Assembly: GCA_016715115.1 (NCBI GenBank)
Contig: JADKBM010000011.1
Span: 62,001 to 126,000 of the forward strand
Reading direction: 5' to 3'
Length of the DNA: 64,000 nucleotides
DNA from: Acidobacteriota bacterium
GTDB taxonomy: Bacteria; Acidobacteriota; Blastocatellia; Pyrinomonadales; Pyrinomonadaceae
Below are positions 8,424-17,364 of the stretch, piece by piece (positions within the stretch are counted from its first letter, which is position 1; every line of letters begins with the position of its first letter). A program made the translations under genes and the position numbers. The notes under the pieces are model-generated. The model made no database searches, had not been told where the DNA came from, and saw only the letters and a list, made by a program, of their open reading frames with translations.

Positions 8424-9680
8424 ATGTTTAACAAATCGATTGCATTCACATCATTCTTAATTGTTTTGGCGCTCTCGCTTTCCGCTTTAGGGCAAGCGAG
8501 CGCGGATGTCGGGATCAAGGTCAACTTCGCGGGCGGGGAAGTCACGGCGATCGGGGACGGGAAGATATCACTTGCGACGCTCGACGGGCCGATCGAGGTC
8601 GTGCTCAACGACAAGACCGCCTTCAAAAAGATCTCGGCTGACAATCCGACGCTCAAGGCGGCGGTTGATTCGACGCTTTCGGAGATCGGTGTCGGCGACA
8701 AACTTCTGGTCACGGGCTTGGTTTCCGCCGACAAGAAGACGATCCCGGCAAAGGCTGTGTATTTGATGACCAAGGCGAGCATCACGCAGCGCATCTCGAA
8801 GGAGCAGGAAGACTGGCGGACGCGCGGGACATTCGGGAACGTCGTTTCGATCGATCCGCTGACAAACGCGATCACGATTTCGGTGCGCGGCGGGATGATG
8901 ACGCCGGCTCGAAACGTGTTGGTCAAGTCCGGCGCGAAGACCGAATATATGCGCTATTCGCCGGACTCGATCGAGTTCGCGAAAGCCGTCAAAAGCAAGA
9001 TCAGCGAGATCGAAAAGGGCGACGAGATCCGTGTTCTCGGCGACAAGAACGCCGACGGATCCGAAGTGGCGGCCGAAATGGTCGTCTCGGGCAGTTTCAA
9101 GACGACGAGCGGAACGATCAAATCGATCGACGCGGCCAAGGGGCAGGTGACGATCAGCGACGTCGTGACGAAAAAAGATGTAACGGTCACGATCTTGGAG
9201 ACGTCTATCCTGAAGCAGTTTCCGGCGGAGATGGCGCAGCGCCTGGCGCAGTTTCAAATGATGCAGGCGGCCAGCCAGGGCGGTTTCCGTCCTCCGACGA
9301 CGGGTGGACAGACGACACCGCAGACGACTCCGAATCCGCAAACGACAACTCAGCCTAACGGGCAGGCAAATCAGCAGCCGCGAACTCCGGGTCAGTTTCC
9401 CGGCGGTGGCGGCGGTCAAGGCGGCGGGATGCGTGCCGGAGTTGACGACACGAGATTTACCCTGATCAAACTCGCTGACTTGAAGGTGGGCGAAGTTATC
9501 GGCGTGCTGAGCACTAAACCGGTCGATTCGCACAAGATTCGCGCGATCAAGTTGTTCTCGGGTGTGGAACCTTTCATCAAGGCCGCGCAGGCGCAGGCGT
9601 CGATGGGCGGTGGCGGCCAGCGCGGCGGAGCAGGTTCGGGATTCACGATTCCGGGACTCGACGGCTTTGGCGCACAATAG
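8424..9680 (+). CDS. Exported protein with repeated DUF5666-like beta-barrel domains
   Basis: 418 aa with a signal peptide (MFNKSIAFTSFLIVLALSL...ALGQ). At least three repeats of about 80-90 residues have the pattern G-x-V-x-x-I/A-x(5-8)-I-x-V and a KGDEIRVLGDKNADG-type turn, as in DUF5666 (OB-like) domains: about residues 25-115, 130-225 and 228-270. Residues 285-335 are a Gln/Pro/Thr- and Gly-rich linker, and a last repeat ends near 390. Location should be periplasm or outer surface. It is followed by a TonB-dependent receptor, with a similar Shine-Dalgarno context, and may act with it. Function unknown. Confidence 0.65.
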   Translation: MFNKSIAFTSFLIVLALSLSALGQASADVGIKVNFAGGEVTAIGDGKISLATLDGPIEVVLNDKTAFKKISADNPTLKAAVDSTLSEIGVGDKLLVTGLVSADKKTIPAKAVYLMTKASITQRISKEQEDWRTRGTFGNVVSIDPLTNAITISVRGGMMTPARNVLVKSGAKTEYMRYSPDSIEFAKAVKSKISEIEKGDEIRVLGDKNADGSEVAAEMVVSGSFKTTSGTIKSIDAAKGQVTISDVVTKKDVTVTILETSILKQFPAEMAQRLAQFQMMQAASQGGFRPPTTGGQTTPQTTPNPQTTTQPNGQANQQPRTPGQFPGGGGGQGGGMRAGVDDTRFTLIKLADLKVGEVIGVLSTKPVDSHKIRAIKLFSGVEPFIKAAQAQASMGGGGQRGGAGSGFTIPGLDGFGAQ

Positions 9681-9695
9681 TGTTTTTATTCGAAT

Positions 9696-9725
9696 CGGGG
9701 CGCACATTCGTTTTTCAACGCCCCG
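9696..9725 (+). terminator. Hairpin, possible terminator or attenuator
   Basis: CGGGGCG pairs with CGCCCCG across a 16 nt loop, followed by TATTTCTT. It lies between the exported protein and the receptor gene and may reduce read-through. Confidence 0.5.
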
Positions 9726-9753
9726 TATTTCTTGATTAACAAGGGGATTTTAT

Positions 9754-12700
9754 ATGAGCAGATTCAAATTTTTAGCATTCATAGCCATTATGACCGTGAT
9801 GACCGTTTCGTCGGTCCGGGCCCAACAGAACGGCTCGGTCGGCGGTCAGGTTTTTGACAGTCTCGGCGCGGTTGTCGTCGGCGCCAATGTCGTCGTCGTC
9901 AATTCGGCGGGAAAAGAAAAGTCGGTCATCACCAACAAGCAGGGCGAATTCCTGGTCGGCGGGCTTGCCCCCGGCAAGTACACCGTTCGGGTCATCGCGC
10001 CGAAATTCGCGATTTACGAACAGTCCGAAGTCGATGTGACGGCGGGCGCGAAGAACGAATTGACGGTCGCGCTGACCGTGCAGTCGGTGAATGAGAACGT
10101 CGAGATCAACAGCGACCAGCAGGTCGACAACGATCCGAACAACAACAAGGACGCGACGGTTTTGAAAGGCAAGGACCTCGAAGGACTTCCGGACAATGAA
10201 GAAGAACTCGAGGCGGCGCTGCAGGCGCTCGCCGGTCCGTCTTCGGGACCGAACGGCGGACAAATTTACGTCGACGGATTCACCGGCGGGCGACTTCCTC
10301 CGAAGGATTCGATCCGCGAGATCCGCATCAACCAGAACCCGTTTTCGGCTGAATACGATCGGTTGGGTTTCGGCCGGATCGAGATCCTGACGAAGCCGGG
10401 TTCGGACCGTTGGCGCGGACAGGCGTTTCTCAACTTCAACGACGAGATCTTCAATTCGCGAAATCCGTTCGCGGCGAATCGCGCCGATTCACAGACCAAG
10501 TTTTACGGCGGCAACGTTTCGGGGCCGATCGTCAAAGGAAAGTCTTCGTTCTTCTTTGACATCAGCAACCGCGACATCGTCAACGGTTCACTGCTCAATG
10601 CCACCGTGCTCGATTCGACCTTGAACATCGTGCCGTTTCAGCAGGAATTCTCGATCCCGACCAAACGTTTTTCGATCGGTCCGCGATTTGATTACGCGAT
10701 CAATGACAAGAACACGCTCGTCGGCCGATACAGCTTCACTCGTGTAAAAAGCGACAATCAGGGGATCGGTGATCTCTCGCTTCCGACACGGGCATTTGGA
10801 ACAACGAATACTGAGCACGAGATCCGTTTGACTGAAACGGCGGTGATCAATCCGAAAACTGTGAATGAAACGCGTTTCTCGTACGAATGGGAGAAGCGGA
10901 ATCAAACGGGCGACAATACGATCCCGACGATCAGCGTCTCGCAGGCGTTCACCGGCGGCGGCGCGCAGATCGGTCTTAATACCAATCAGCAGAAGAACTG
11001 GGAACTCCAGAACTACACCACGACCTCGGCCGGATCGAAATCGGAACACGGGATTAAATTCGGTGTCCGGGTCAGGGGAGTCTCGATCAAGGACCGCTCG
11101 GAATCGGGTTTCGGCGGTACATTCACATTCCTTGGATTCTTTTCGCCCAATGATCCTTTCGATACGAATGCCGATGGCGTCGTTTCGGCCATCGAACAAT
11201 ACCGGGCGAAGGTGCTCGGCTCCGCGGATCCGCGCTACAATCCGACGCTGTTCAATATCACCTCGGGAAATCCGTTGGCGGATGTTTCGCAGGTCGACGT
11301 CGGCGCGTTCTTTTCCGACGACTGGCGGGTCCGTCAGGATCTGACGCTCAGTTTCGGACTTCGTTACGAGAATCAGAACAATATCAGCGACAAGATGAAT
11401 TTCGCGCCGCGTTTCAGCTATGCCTGGTCGCCCGGCGCTGGCGGAGCGAAACAGCCGAAGACCGTCTTTCGCGGCGGTGTCGGAGTGTTTTTCGATCGTT
11501 TCAGCGAAAATCTGACGCTCCAGTCGATTCGTTTCGATGGAACGCGTCAGCTCAATTACGTGGTTTCGGTCAATGAGCCGGACCCGATTCGTCGCGCGGC
11601 GGCGATCGCGTTGCTCGGTCAGCCGACTTTCACGCTCACCGGCGTAACCAATGTTCCGACAGTGGCGCAGATCGCTTCAATCGTTCCGTTTTCGACGACA
11701 CAGCGGACGGTGGCGAGCGATCTCAAGGCTCCGTACACGGTTCAGGGCGCGTTCGGCGTCGAAAGGCAATTGCCGTTCAGAACGACGCTCACGGCGTTCT
11801 TCATCGTTTCGAGGAACATTCATCTGCTCAGATCGCGCAACATCAATGCTCCGATTTGCGCGACGTCAACCAATTGCGACGGCTCGCTTCGCCCGAATCC
11901 GGCGCTTGGCACCATCAATCAATATGAGTCAAGCGGCGTCCTGAACCAGCAGCAGATGATTCTGAATTTCAGGACTCAGGTCAACCAGAAAATCTCGCTG
12001 TTCGGCAATTACCGGCTCGGATTTGCCAAGAGCGACACCGACGGCGCGGGAAGTTCGCCGGCTTACGCTTATGATCTGACAGGCGAGTATGGGAATTCGG
12101 CACTCGACGTTCGCCACAACTTTTTCCTCGGCGGTCAGATTACGCTTCCGTGGGACATTCGTATGAGTCCGTTCATCATCGCCTCTTCGGGGCGTCCGTT
12201 CAATATCACGAGCGGTGTGGATCCGAATGGCGACTTGGTCAACCTCGAGCGCCCGACGTTCGCGCAGCTCGCGATAAGATGTTCGGAGCGACGGATCACG
12301 GCTTCATACTGCAATACGGCGGGCAAGGATCCGAACGCGGTCGTTCCGCGCAATTACGGTCGCGGACCGGCGTTCTTCAATGTCAATCTGAACCTCAGCA
12401 AGTCGTTCGGATTTGGCGGAGAACGAGCGAGTACGTCTTCAACTCCGCAGCCGCAGCCGCAGGGCGGCGGTGATCGACCGACCGGCGGCGGCGGCGGTGG
12501 CGGTAACCGAGGCGGCGGTGGCGGATTCGGCGGCGGAATGGGCGGAATGTTCGGCGGCGGCGCCGGCGGAAGCAATCCCTACAATCTGACGTTCGGGGTT
12601 CAGATCTCGAATTTGTTCAACACCGTCAACCTATCGACACCGGTAGGTAATCTGGCGTCTTCACGTTTTGGTGAGTCAACGTCGACAGCCGGCGGCTTCG

Positions 12701-12765
12701 GCCCCTTCGGCGGCGGCGGCGGTGGTGGCCGGCGAGTCGAACTTCAGGCGCGTTTCAATTGGTAA
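9754..12765 (+). CDS. TonB-dependent receptor with carboxypeptidase-regulatory-like N-terminal domain (Oar-like)
   Basis: 1003 aa outer-membrane protein. The signal peptide ends SSVRAQ. Residues 28-110 are a CarboxypepD_reg-like beta-sandwich (GSVGGQVFDSLGAVVVGANV). A plug-like segment with YVDGFTGGRLPPKDSIREIR spans about 165-225, followed by a long beta-barrel rich in alternating aromatic residues and ending in a C-terminal Trp (RVELQARFNW). A Gly-rich insert (about residues 905-940) interrupts the last barrel strands. In Acidobacteria such receptors are numerous and thought to import glycans or other large substrates; the substrate here is unknown. The Shine-Dalgarno AAGGGG precedes the ATG. 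Confidence 0.88.
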   Translation: MSRFKFLAFIAIMTVMTVSSVRAQQNGSVGGQVFDSLGAVVVGANVVVVNSAGKEKSVITNKQGEFLVGGLAPGKYTVRVIAPKFAIYEQSEVDVTAGAKNELTVALTVQSVNENVEINSDQQVDNDPNNNKDATVLKGKDLEGLPDNEEELEAALQALAGPSSGPNGGQIYVDGFTGGRLPPKDSIREIRINQNPFSAEYDRLGFGRIEILTKPGSDRWRGQAFLNFNDEIFNSRNPFAANRADSQTKFYGGNVSGPIVKGKSSFFFDISNRDIVNGSLLNATVLDSTLNIVPFQQEFSIPTKRFSIGPRFDYAINDKNTLVGRYSFTRVKSDNQGIGDLSLPTRAFGTTNTEHEIRLTETAVINPKTVNETRFSYEWEKRNQTGDNTIPTISVSQAFTGGGAQIGLNTNQQKNWELQNYTTTSAGSKSEHGIKFGVRVRGVSIKDRSESGFGGTFTFLGFFSPNDPFDTNADGVVSAIEQYRAKVLGSADPRYNPTLFNITSGNPLADVSQVDVGAFFSDDWRVRQDLTLSFGLRYENQNNISDKMNFAPRFSYAWSPGAGGAKQPKTVFRGGVGVFFDRFSENLTLQSIRFDGTRQLNYVVSVNEPDPIRRAAAIALLGQPTFTLTGVTNVPTVAQIASIVPFSTTQRTVASDLKAPYTVQGAFGVERQLPFRTTLTAFFIVSRNIHLLRSRNINAPICATSTNCDGSLRPNPALGTINQYESSGVLNQQQMILNFRTQVNQKISLFGNYRLGFAKSDTDGAGSSPAYAYDLTGEYGNSALDVRHNFFLGGQITLPWDIRMSPFIIASSGRPFNITSGVDPNGDLVNLERPTFAQLAIRCSERRITASYCNTAGKDPNAVVPRNYGRGPAFFNVNLNLSKSFGFGGERASTSSTPQPQPQGGGDRPTGGGGGGGNRGGGGGFGGGMGGMFGGGAGGSNPYNLTFGVQISNLFNTVNLSTPVGNLASSRFGESTSTAGGFGPFGGGGGGGRRVELQARFNW

Positions 12766-12788
12766 TCCGAAACGGCAAACTTGATCCG

Positions 12789-12820
12789 AGGGGCGAAAGG
12801 TAAACCTTCGCCCCTTTGAT
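12789..12820 (+). terminator. Rho-independent terminator after the receptor gene
   Basis: AGGGGCGAA and TTCGCCCCTTT form a strong stem with a short loop 24 bp after the receptor stop. The following gene begins 43 bp later, so it may be transcribed partly by read-through. Confidence 0.65.
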
Positions 12821-12862
12821 TGCGTATTGAGAACGGAATTTTCAACAAGGGGTACTGCGATA

Positions 12863-13618
12863 ATGAAAGATATTAGATTGCTCGTGTTGTTGCTGATGCT
12901 ATCGATGTCGGTGTCAGCCCAGAAAACGGAGAAGACGCCGGAGAAGGCGCCCGAAAAGGCAACGGAGACCGTTGCCGCTGCCGACCCGAGACTTGCGGAA
13001 GCGGTCGAACTTGCGCGCAAGGCGCTTGCCGCGCACGGCGGCGACAAGCTCAAGAATATGAAAACGTTGATCGTCAGGGGATCGGCCGATGTTTCCGGGT
13101 CGCCCTCGCAGACCTTTCCCGCGACGTTCGTTACGATCTACTCCGGCGACAAGTATCGCTTCGAACTGACGAACCCGTTTCAGCCGTTCAAGCAGATTTA
13201 CGACGGCGAACAGACGGTTTCTTCGGTCCCGAACTTCACGCTTCCGCCGATAAATCGTTTGGGACTGCCCTTGCTTCAAAAACTTGACCAAAAGGAATAC
13301 GTCGTCACGGCTCTGGCCGACGCCAAGAAGAAAAACGGATTTCGGATCACGTCGCCGGAAGGCTATTACACCGATTTCCTCGTCGACGAAAAAACCTTTG
13401 AGGTTAAAAGCTATATGTCGAGCTACACCTTCAACGATCGGACGGTGACAACCTCCGTCGATATCGACAAGCTTCGCGATGTTGACGGTGTCAAGCTTCC
13501 TGAAAAGTATTCCCAGCGCTTCGACCTTGGTTTCGCGACCATTTATTCGAACTTCAAAGCAAAGGACATCCTGGTCAACAACGAGGTCCTTGATGACGTT
13601 TTCTCGTTGGACAAATAG
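12863..13618 (+). CDS. Exported LolA-like/outer-membrane lipoprotein-sorting-like protein
   Basis: 251 aa from ATG 12863, chosen because AAGGGG lies 10 nt upstream and a signal peptide (LLVLLLMLSMSVSAQ) starts there; the frame is open to 12827. After a Lys/Glu/Pro-rich stretch the mature part begins with a helix (ARKALAAHGGDKLKNMKTLI) and continues as a curved beta-sheet: FPATFVTIYSGDKYRFEL, YYTDFLVDEKTFEVKSY, DGVKLPEKYSQRFD. This pattern is common in acidobacterial proteins annotated as outer membrane lipoprotein-sorting-like. It follows the receptor on the same strand. Confidence 0.6.
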   Translation: MKDIRLLVLLLMLSMSVSAQKTEKTPEKAPEKATETVAAADPRLAEAVELARKALAAHGGDKLKNMKTLIVRGSADVSGSPSQTFPATFVTIYSGDKYRFELTNPFQPFKQIYDGEQTVSSVPNFTLPPINRLGLPLLQKLDQKEYVVTALADAKKKNGFRITSPEGYYTDFLVDEKTFEVKSYMSSYTFNDRTVTTSVDIDKLRDVDGVKLPEKYSQRFDLGFATIYSNFKAKDILVNNEVLDDVFSLDK

Positions 13619-13784
13619 GAACCGAGTGAAAGCGACGAAGTGAATTGAAAGGGAACCGACGCGGAGTGTTGATCGCAGATTCCAGACCAGAAATTCCAGA
13701 TTCCTGAAATTCCAGATATTCCAATTTCCGGATATTCCAGATTCGGGAGCTTTGAAGAACCAACGGGTTCTTCGTATTCGGGGC

Positions 13785-13903
13785 CGGGACGAGTCGGTGC
13801 CATCTGCGGTTGCGGATGGTTGAAGATCGGTTGGTATCAATACTTCGGTCCGGGAGTGCCGCAACCAACCATCCGCTACCGCAGATGGTACCGTCTCGAC
13901 GCG
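13785..13903. repeat. Long imperfect inverted repeat
   Basis: The arms 13,797-13,822 and 13,866-13,891 match at 24 of 26 positions, and weaker pairing extends outward by about 12 bp each side. The loop is 43 nt. It lies between two 25 bp direct repeats, which resembles a small non-autonomous element. Confidence 0.6.
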
Positions 13904-13997
13904 ATTGCAACGCGATGCGGGATTCCCAGTCTGGAACCCCTGGAATTCTGGAATCCAGATTCGGGAACTTTGAAAAACCTGCTTGATTGAAGCGACA

Positions 13998-14050
13998 GGC
14001 AATTTATGCAAGGGACGATCCGCCGTGGCAATTTATGCACGGGACGATCC
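13998..14050 (+). repeat. 24 bp tandem pair
   Basis: GGCAATTTATGCA is followed by A or C and then GGGACGATCC, twice (13,998-14,021 and 14,027-14,050) with a 5 bp spacer. Confidence 0.75.
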
Positions 14051-14117
14051 TAAGCCGCGCCCGACGGATGGTCGAACCCCGGCAATCCGAAATCAGAAAT
14101 CGAGAATCCAAAATCAG

Positions 14118-14149
14118 AAAAGCCGGTCGAGCGAACCCGACCGGCTTTT
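14118..14149. terminator. Bidirectional terminator downstream of frr
   Basis: AAAAGCCGGTCG and CGACCGGCTTTT form a perfect 12 bp stem with A and T runs on both sides. It lies 26 bp after the frr stop on the minus strand and would terminate that operon. Confidence 0.85.
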
Positions 14150-14175
14150 CCCATTCCAACCCATTCCAATAGGCG

Positions 14176-14736
14176 TCAGACGTGCATTATCTCCTGCTCT
14201 TTCGTCTTCGCCAGTTCGTCGATCTTACCGGTGAAGGCGTTCGTCATTTTCTGGACCTCGTCCAGTCCGAAGCGCTCGTCGTCTTCCGAGATCGCCTTGT
14301 CCTTGAGCATTTTCTTCAAGCCGTCGTTCGAATGATGGCGGATGTTGCGCACTGCGACCTTGTGTTCTTCAGCGAATTCGTGAACCTGCTTCGCAAGCTG
14401 TTTGCGGCGTTCTTCGTTCAGCGCCGGAATCGGAAGACGGATCATCTTGCCGTCGTTTGACGGGTTGAGGCCGAGATTCGCGGCGATGATCGCCTTTTCG
14501 ACCGGGCCGAGCTGCGACATATCCCACGGCGTGATGGTGAGCATCTGCGGTTCGGGGACGGCGATCGACGCCATCTGGCTGAGCGGTGTCGGCGAGCCGT
14601 AATAATCGACGACGACGCTGTCGAGCAATCCGACCGTCGCACGGCCGGTCCGGACATTGGCAAGCTTCCGCTTGAGGTCTTCAATGACCAGTTCCATCTT
14701 CGGTTTTGTTTCGTTCAGAATTGTATCAACACTCAT
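14176..14736 (-). CDS. frr: Ribosome recycling factor
   Basis: 186 aa, the normal family length. Start taken at 14,736 (MSVDTILNE) because GGAGA lies 8 nt upstream; the frame is open 13 codons further but that would overlap pyrH. Diagnostic segments are LANVRTGRATVGLLDSVVVD, YYGSPTPLSQMASI and NEERRKQLAKQVHEFAEEHK. RRF splits post-termination ribosomes together with EF-G. It is the last gene of the rpsB-tsf-pyrH-frr cluster, 17 bp after pyrH. Confidence 0.97.
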   Translation of the reverse strand: MSVDTILNETKPKMELVIEDLKRKLANVRTGRATVGLLDSVVVDYYGSPTPLSQMASIAVPEPQMLTITPWDMSQLGPVEKAIIAANLGLNPSNDGKMIRLPIPALNEERRKQLAKQVHEFAEEHKVAVRNIRHHSNDGLKKMLKDKAISEDDERFGLDEVQKMTNAFTGKIDELAKTKEQEIMHV

Positions 14737-14752
14737 ATATTCATCTCCAATC

Positions 14753-15490
14753 TCAGGCTGCCTGCCCGTCTTCACCGGTGGTCACGAGCGTTCCGATAGA
14801 CAGATCGCCGCACACGGCCTTGATGATGTTGCCGCTGGATTTCATATTGAAGACCATTATCGGCAAATTATTGTCCATACAAAGTGAGATCGCCGAAGCA
14901 TCCATAACCTTCAAATGCTTCTCAAGAACTTCCTGGTACGTGATTTGATCGTATTTGACGGCGTCCTTGACGATCATCGGATCGGCCGTGTAAACTCCAT
15001 CGACCTTCGTCGCCTTGAGAATGACCTCGGCCCGGATCTCGAGCGCACGGAGAGCGGCGGCGGAATCGGTCGTAAAATACGGATTGCCGGTGCCCGCCGC
15101 AAAGATCACGACGCGTCCTTTCTCAAGATGCCGCTCCGCACGGCGCCGGATGAACGGTTCGGCCAACTGCGGGATGTCGATCGCCGACATCGCGCGCGTG
15201 TAAACGCCGAGTTGCTCGAGCGCGTCCTGCAAAACCACCGCATTCATCACGGTCGCGAGCATCCCGATATAGTCCGCGGCGGCGCGATCCATATTTCCGG
15301 CCGATTTCGAGACGCCGCGGAAGATGTTCCCGCCGCCGACGACGATCGCGATCTCGACGCCCATCGCCTGAACTTCCTTGATCTCGCGCGCCACGGCCTC
15401 GGCGACGTTGAGGTCGATGCCGTACGCTTGCTCCCCCATCAGGGCTTCGCCTGAAAGTTTGAGCAGCAGTCGTTTGAAAACAGGCTTCAT
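14753..15490 (-). CDS. pyrH: UMP kinase
   Basis: 245 aa bacterial-type UMP kinase of the amino-acid kinase fold. Motifs are RLLLKLSGEALMG at the N-terminus, IVVGGGNIFRG, the FAAGTGNPYFTTDSAAALRA nucleotide-binding segment and KATKVDGVYTADP. It phosphorylates UMP to UDP in pyrimidine biosynthesis. It lies between tsf and frr, a widely conserved order. A 72 bp AATCC-repeat palindrome separates it from tsf. Confidence 0.97.
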   Translation of the reverse strand: MKPVFKRLLLKLSGEALMGEQAYGIDLNVAEAVAREIKEVQAMGVEIAIVVGGGNIFRGVSKSAGNMDRAAADYIGMLATVMNAVVLQDALEQLGVYTRAMSAIDIPQLAEPFIRRRAERHLEKGRVVIFAAGTGNPYFTTDSAAALRALEIRAEVILKATKVDGVYTADPMIVKDAVKYDQITYQEVLEKHLKVMDASAISLCMDNNLPIMVFNMKSSGNIIKAVCGDLSIGTLVTTGEDGQAA

Positions 15491-15499
15491 TACGATTTT

Positions 15500-15562
15500 A
15501 GATTTTTGGATTTCGGATTTTGGATTCGGGACTTGATCCCAAATCCAAAATCCAAAATCGAA
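15500..15562. repeat. AATCCAAAATC-type palindromic repeat
   Basis: GATTTCGGATTTTGGATT and the opposing CCAAATCCAAAATCCAAAAT pair around a short GGGACTTGATCCC centre, with about 20 of 23 positions matched. The repeat fills the tsf-pyrH gap and can form a hairpin in the transcript. Confidence 0.7.
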
Positions 15563-16225
15563 CTATCCCACCATCGAGGCGACTTCGGCGGCGAAATCGT
15601 CTTGTTTCTTTTCGATGCCCTCACCCATCTTGAAGCGTGCGTATCGACGGATCGAGATGTTTTCCTTGATCGATGCAATCTTTTCCGTGACGAGATCGCC
15701 GATCGTTTTCGACGGATCCTTAACGAACGCCTGATCGAGCAGAACGTTGTCCTCGAAGTATTTGTTCAAACGTCCGTCGATGATCTTGGCCAGCACTTCT
15801 TCAGGCTTGCTCGCATTTTTCGGATCGTTCTTGAGCTGTTCCATCAGGATCTCGCGCTCTTTGTCGAGTTCTGATGCGGGAACTTCGTCACGCTTCAGGT
15901 AACGCGGATCGGAGGCGGCGATATGCATCGCTACATCTTTCACCAACTGCTGAAACTCCTCGCCGCGAGAGACGAAATCGCTTTCGCAGTTGATCTCGAC
16001 GAGGACTCCGACCTTGCCACCCATATGGATGTACGATCCGACTGCGCCTTCAGCCGTCACGCGGCCTTCTTTCTTGCTCGCGGTCGCCATTCCTTTCTTG
16101 CGAAGGATCTCGATCGCTGCATTCTCATCACCGTTCGCTTCGACCAAGGCGTTCTTGCAATCGATCATTCCCGCACCGGTCTTTTCGCGAAGGGACTTAA
16201 CTCCACTCGCTGTAATTTCTGCCAT
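15563..16225 (-). CDS. tsf: Elongation factor Ts
   Basis: 220 aa, the short form of EF-Ts. The N-terminal UBA-like region carries LREKTGAGMIDCKNAL and AIEILRKKG; the core has VLVEINCESDFVSRGEEFQQ and MHIAASDPRYL. It is the nucleotide exchange factor for EF-Tu. It follows rpsB on the minus strand after 99 bp that include a strong terminator-like hairpin. Confidence 0.97.
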   Translation of the reverse strand: MAEITASGVKSLREKTGAGMIDCKNALVEANGDENAAIEILRKKGMATASKKEGRVTAEGAVGSYIHMGGKVGVLVEINCESDFVSRGEEFQQLVKDVAMHIAASDPRYLKRDEVPASELDKEREILMEQLKNDPKNASKPEEVLAKIIDGRLNKYFEDNVLLDQAFVKDPSKTIGDLVTEKIASIKENISIRRYARFKMGEGIEKKQDDFAAEVASMVG

Positions 16226-16260
16226 AATTCACTCCAAAAGGTTATCTAAAATTAATTTGA

Positions 16261-16309
16261 AAAAAAAGCGTAGCCCGTTTCGGCCTAAACCAACGGAAAT
16301 CGCTACGCT
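16261..16309 (-). terminator. Strong terminator/attenuator between rpsB and tsf
   Basis: Read on the minus strand, AGCGTAGC and GCTACGCT enclose a structured loop and are followed by eight or so T. Because tsf, pyrH and frr lie downstream, this should act as partial termination setting the ratio of S2 to EF-Ts. Confidence 0.75.
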
Positions 16310-16324
16310 ATCTTGAAAAAAAGT

Positions 16325-17284
16325 TTAGCTTGCTGCTGCTTCGTTCGATTCCGCTTCGTCGGTTGCTGCTTCAACCGACGCTTCCGCTGCAGGTTCGACA
16401 ACTTCCGCGACAACCGGTTCAACCGCTGCTGCCGGTTCGGCAACCTCGGCGACGACCGTTTCGACGGCGGCAGGTTCGGCAATCTCCGCGACAACCGGCT
16501 CAACCGCTGCGACCGGTTCGGAAACTGCGGCCACAGGTGCTGCAATTGCTTCGGTCTCGACGGATTCTTCTCCCGCACTGACGCCGCCTTCGGTTCCGAA
16601 GTTCTGGCCTTCGAGGATGGCGTCGGCGATACGCGAAGCGAAGAGGCGAATCGCGCGAAGCGCATCGTCATTGCCCGGGATGACGCGGTCGATCCCTTCC
16701 GGCGAGCAGTTCGTATCAACGACCGCGACGACCGGGATTCCCAAACGATTGGCCTCGGCGACGGCGATCTCTTCTTTGCGGACGTCGATAATGAAAAGCA
16801 TATCGGGAAGTCCGCGCATATCCTTGATGCCGGCGAGATTCTTCATCAGGCTTTCGTGCTGCCGATCGAGTCCGAGACGCTCCTTCTTGGTGAGCATATC
16901 GTAACGGCCGTCCTCACGCATCGCTTCGATGTTCTTGATTTTCTGGATCGAATGCTGAACCGTCTGGAAGTTCGTCATCAAACCGCCAAGCCAGCGATTG
17001 TTGATGTAGAACTGCCCGCAGCGTTCCGCTTCTTCCTTGATGGCTTCCTGCGCCTGGCGCTTCGTGCCGACAAAGAGGATCTTCATATTGGGCCGTGCCG
17101 AAACAGCTTCGGTAACAAACCCGAGCGCGTCGCGGAAGAGCTTTTGAGTCTTCTGAAGATCGATAATGTAAATTCCGTTCCGCTCACCGAAAATGTATTC
17201 CTTCATCTTCGGGTTCCAACGGCGGACCTGGTGACCAAAGTGAACTCCGGCTTCGAGGAGTTCTTTCATCGTTACAGTAGCCAA
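16325..17284 (-). CDS. rpsB: 30S ribosomal protein S2 with long acidic Ala/Val/Pro-rich C-terminal extension
   Basis: 319 aa, longer than the usual 230-260. The S2 core is clear: MKELLEAGVHFGHQVRRWNP, FGERNGIYIIDLQKT, RWLGGLMTNFQTV and GIPVVAVVDTNCSPEGID. Residues about 250-319 form a low-complexity repeat of EPVVAEVAEPAA-type units ending in a Ser/Ala-rich acidic tail. Such extensions occur in S2 of several phyla, with unknown role. The gene begins the rpsB-tsf-pyrH-frr cluster. Confidence 0.97.
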   Translation of the reverse strand: MATVTMKELLEAGVHFGHQVRRWNPKMKEYIFGERNGIYIIDLQKTQKLFRDALGFVTEAVSARPNMKILFVGTKRQAQEAIKEEAERCGQFYINNRWLGGLMTNFQTVQHSIQKIKNIEAMREDGRYDMLTKKERLGLDRQHESLMKNLAGIKDMRGLPDMLFIIDVRKEEIAVAEANRLGIPVVAVVDTNCSPEGIDRVIPGNDDALRAIRLFASRIADAILEGQNFGTEGGVSAGEESVETEAIAAPVAAVSEPVAAVEPVVAEIAEPAAVETVVAEVAEPAAAVEPVVAEVVEPAAEASVEAATDEAESNEAAAS

Positions 17285-17364
17285 AACTTTCTAATCTCCT
17301 TGGTTTATTGGTTTTTGTACTCGGCGCGACCGTGTTCAACCAACTAAATCGCGTCGATGGTTTT

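Larger units (their letters stand above)
13619..14117. other. Intergenic mosaic of repeats
   Basis: About 500 bp without a credible gene. It contains ATTCCAGA-type short repeats (13,680-13,740), a pair of 25 bp direct repeats (13,737-13,761 and 13,955-13,979), a large inverted repeat between them and a 24 bp tandem pair (13,998-14,050). A 365-codon minus-strand ORF crossing this region is mostly antisense to the preceding gene. Confidence 0.65.

Noticed and set aside
8568..9707. 379-codon minus-strand ORF
   Set aside because: It is antisense to the exported DUF5666-like protein, is very rich in Arg/His/Asp as shadows of GC-rich genes are, and has no recognisable domain.
12914..14011. 365-codon minus-strand ORF
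   Set aside because: Antisense to the LolA-like gene and then built from intergenic repeats; composition is typical of a shadow.
16313..17347. 344-codon plus-strand ORF
   Set aside because: Complete antisense shadow of rpsB, which is unambiguous.
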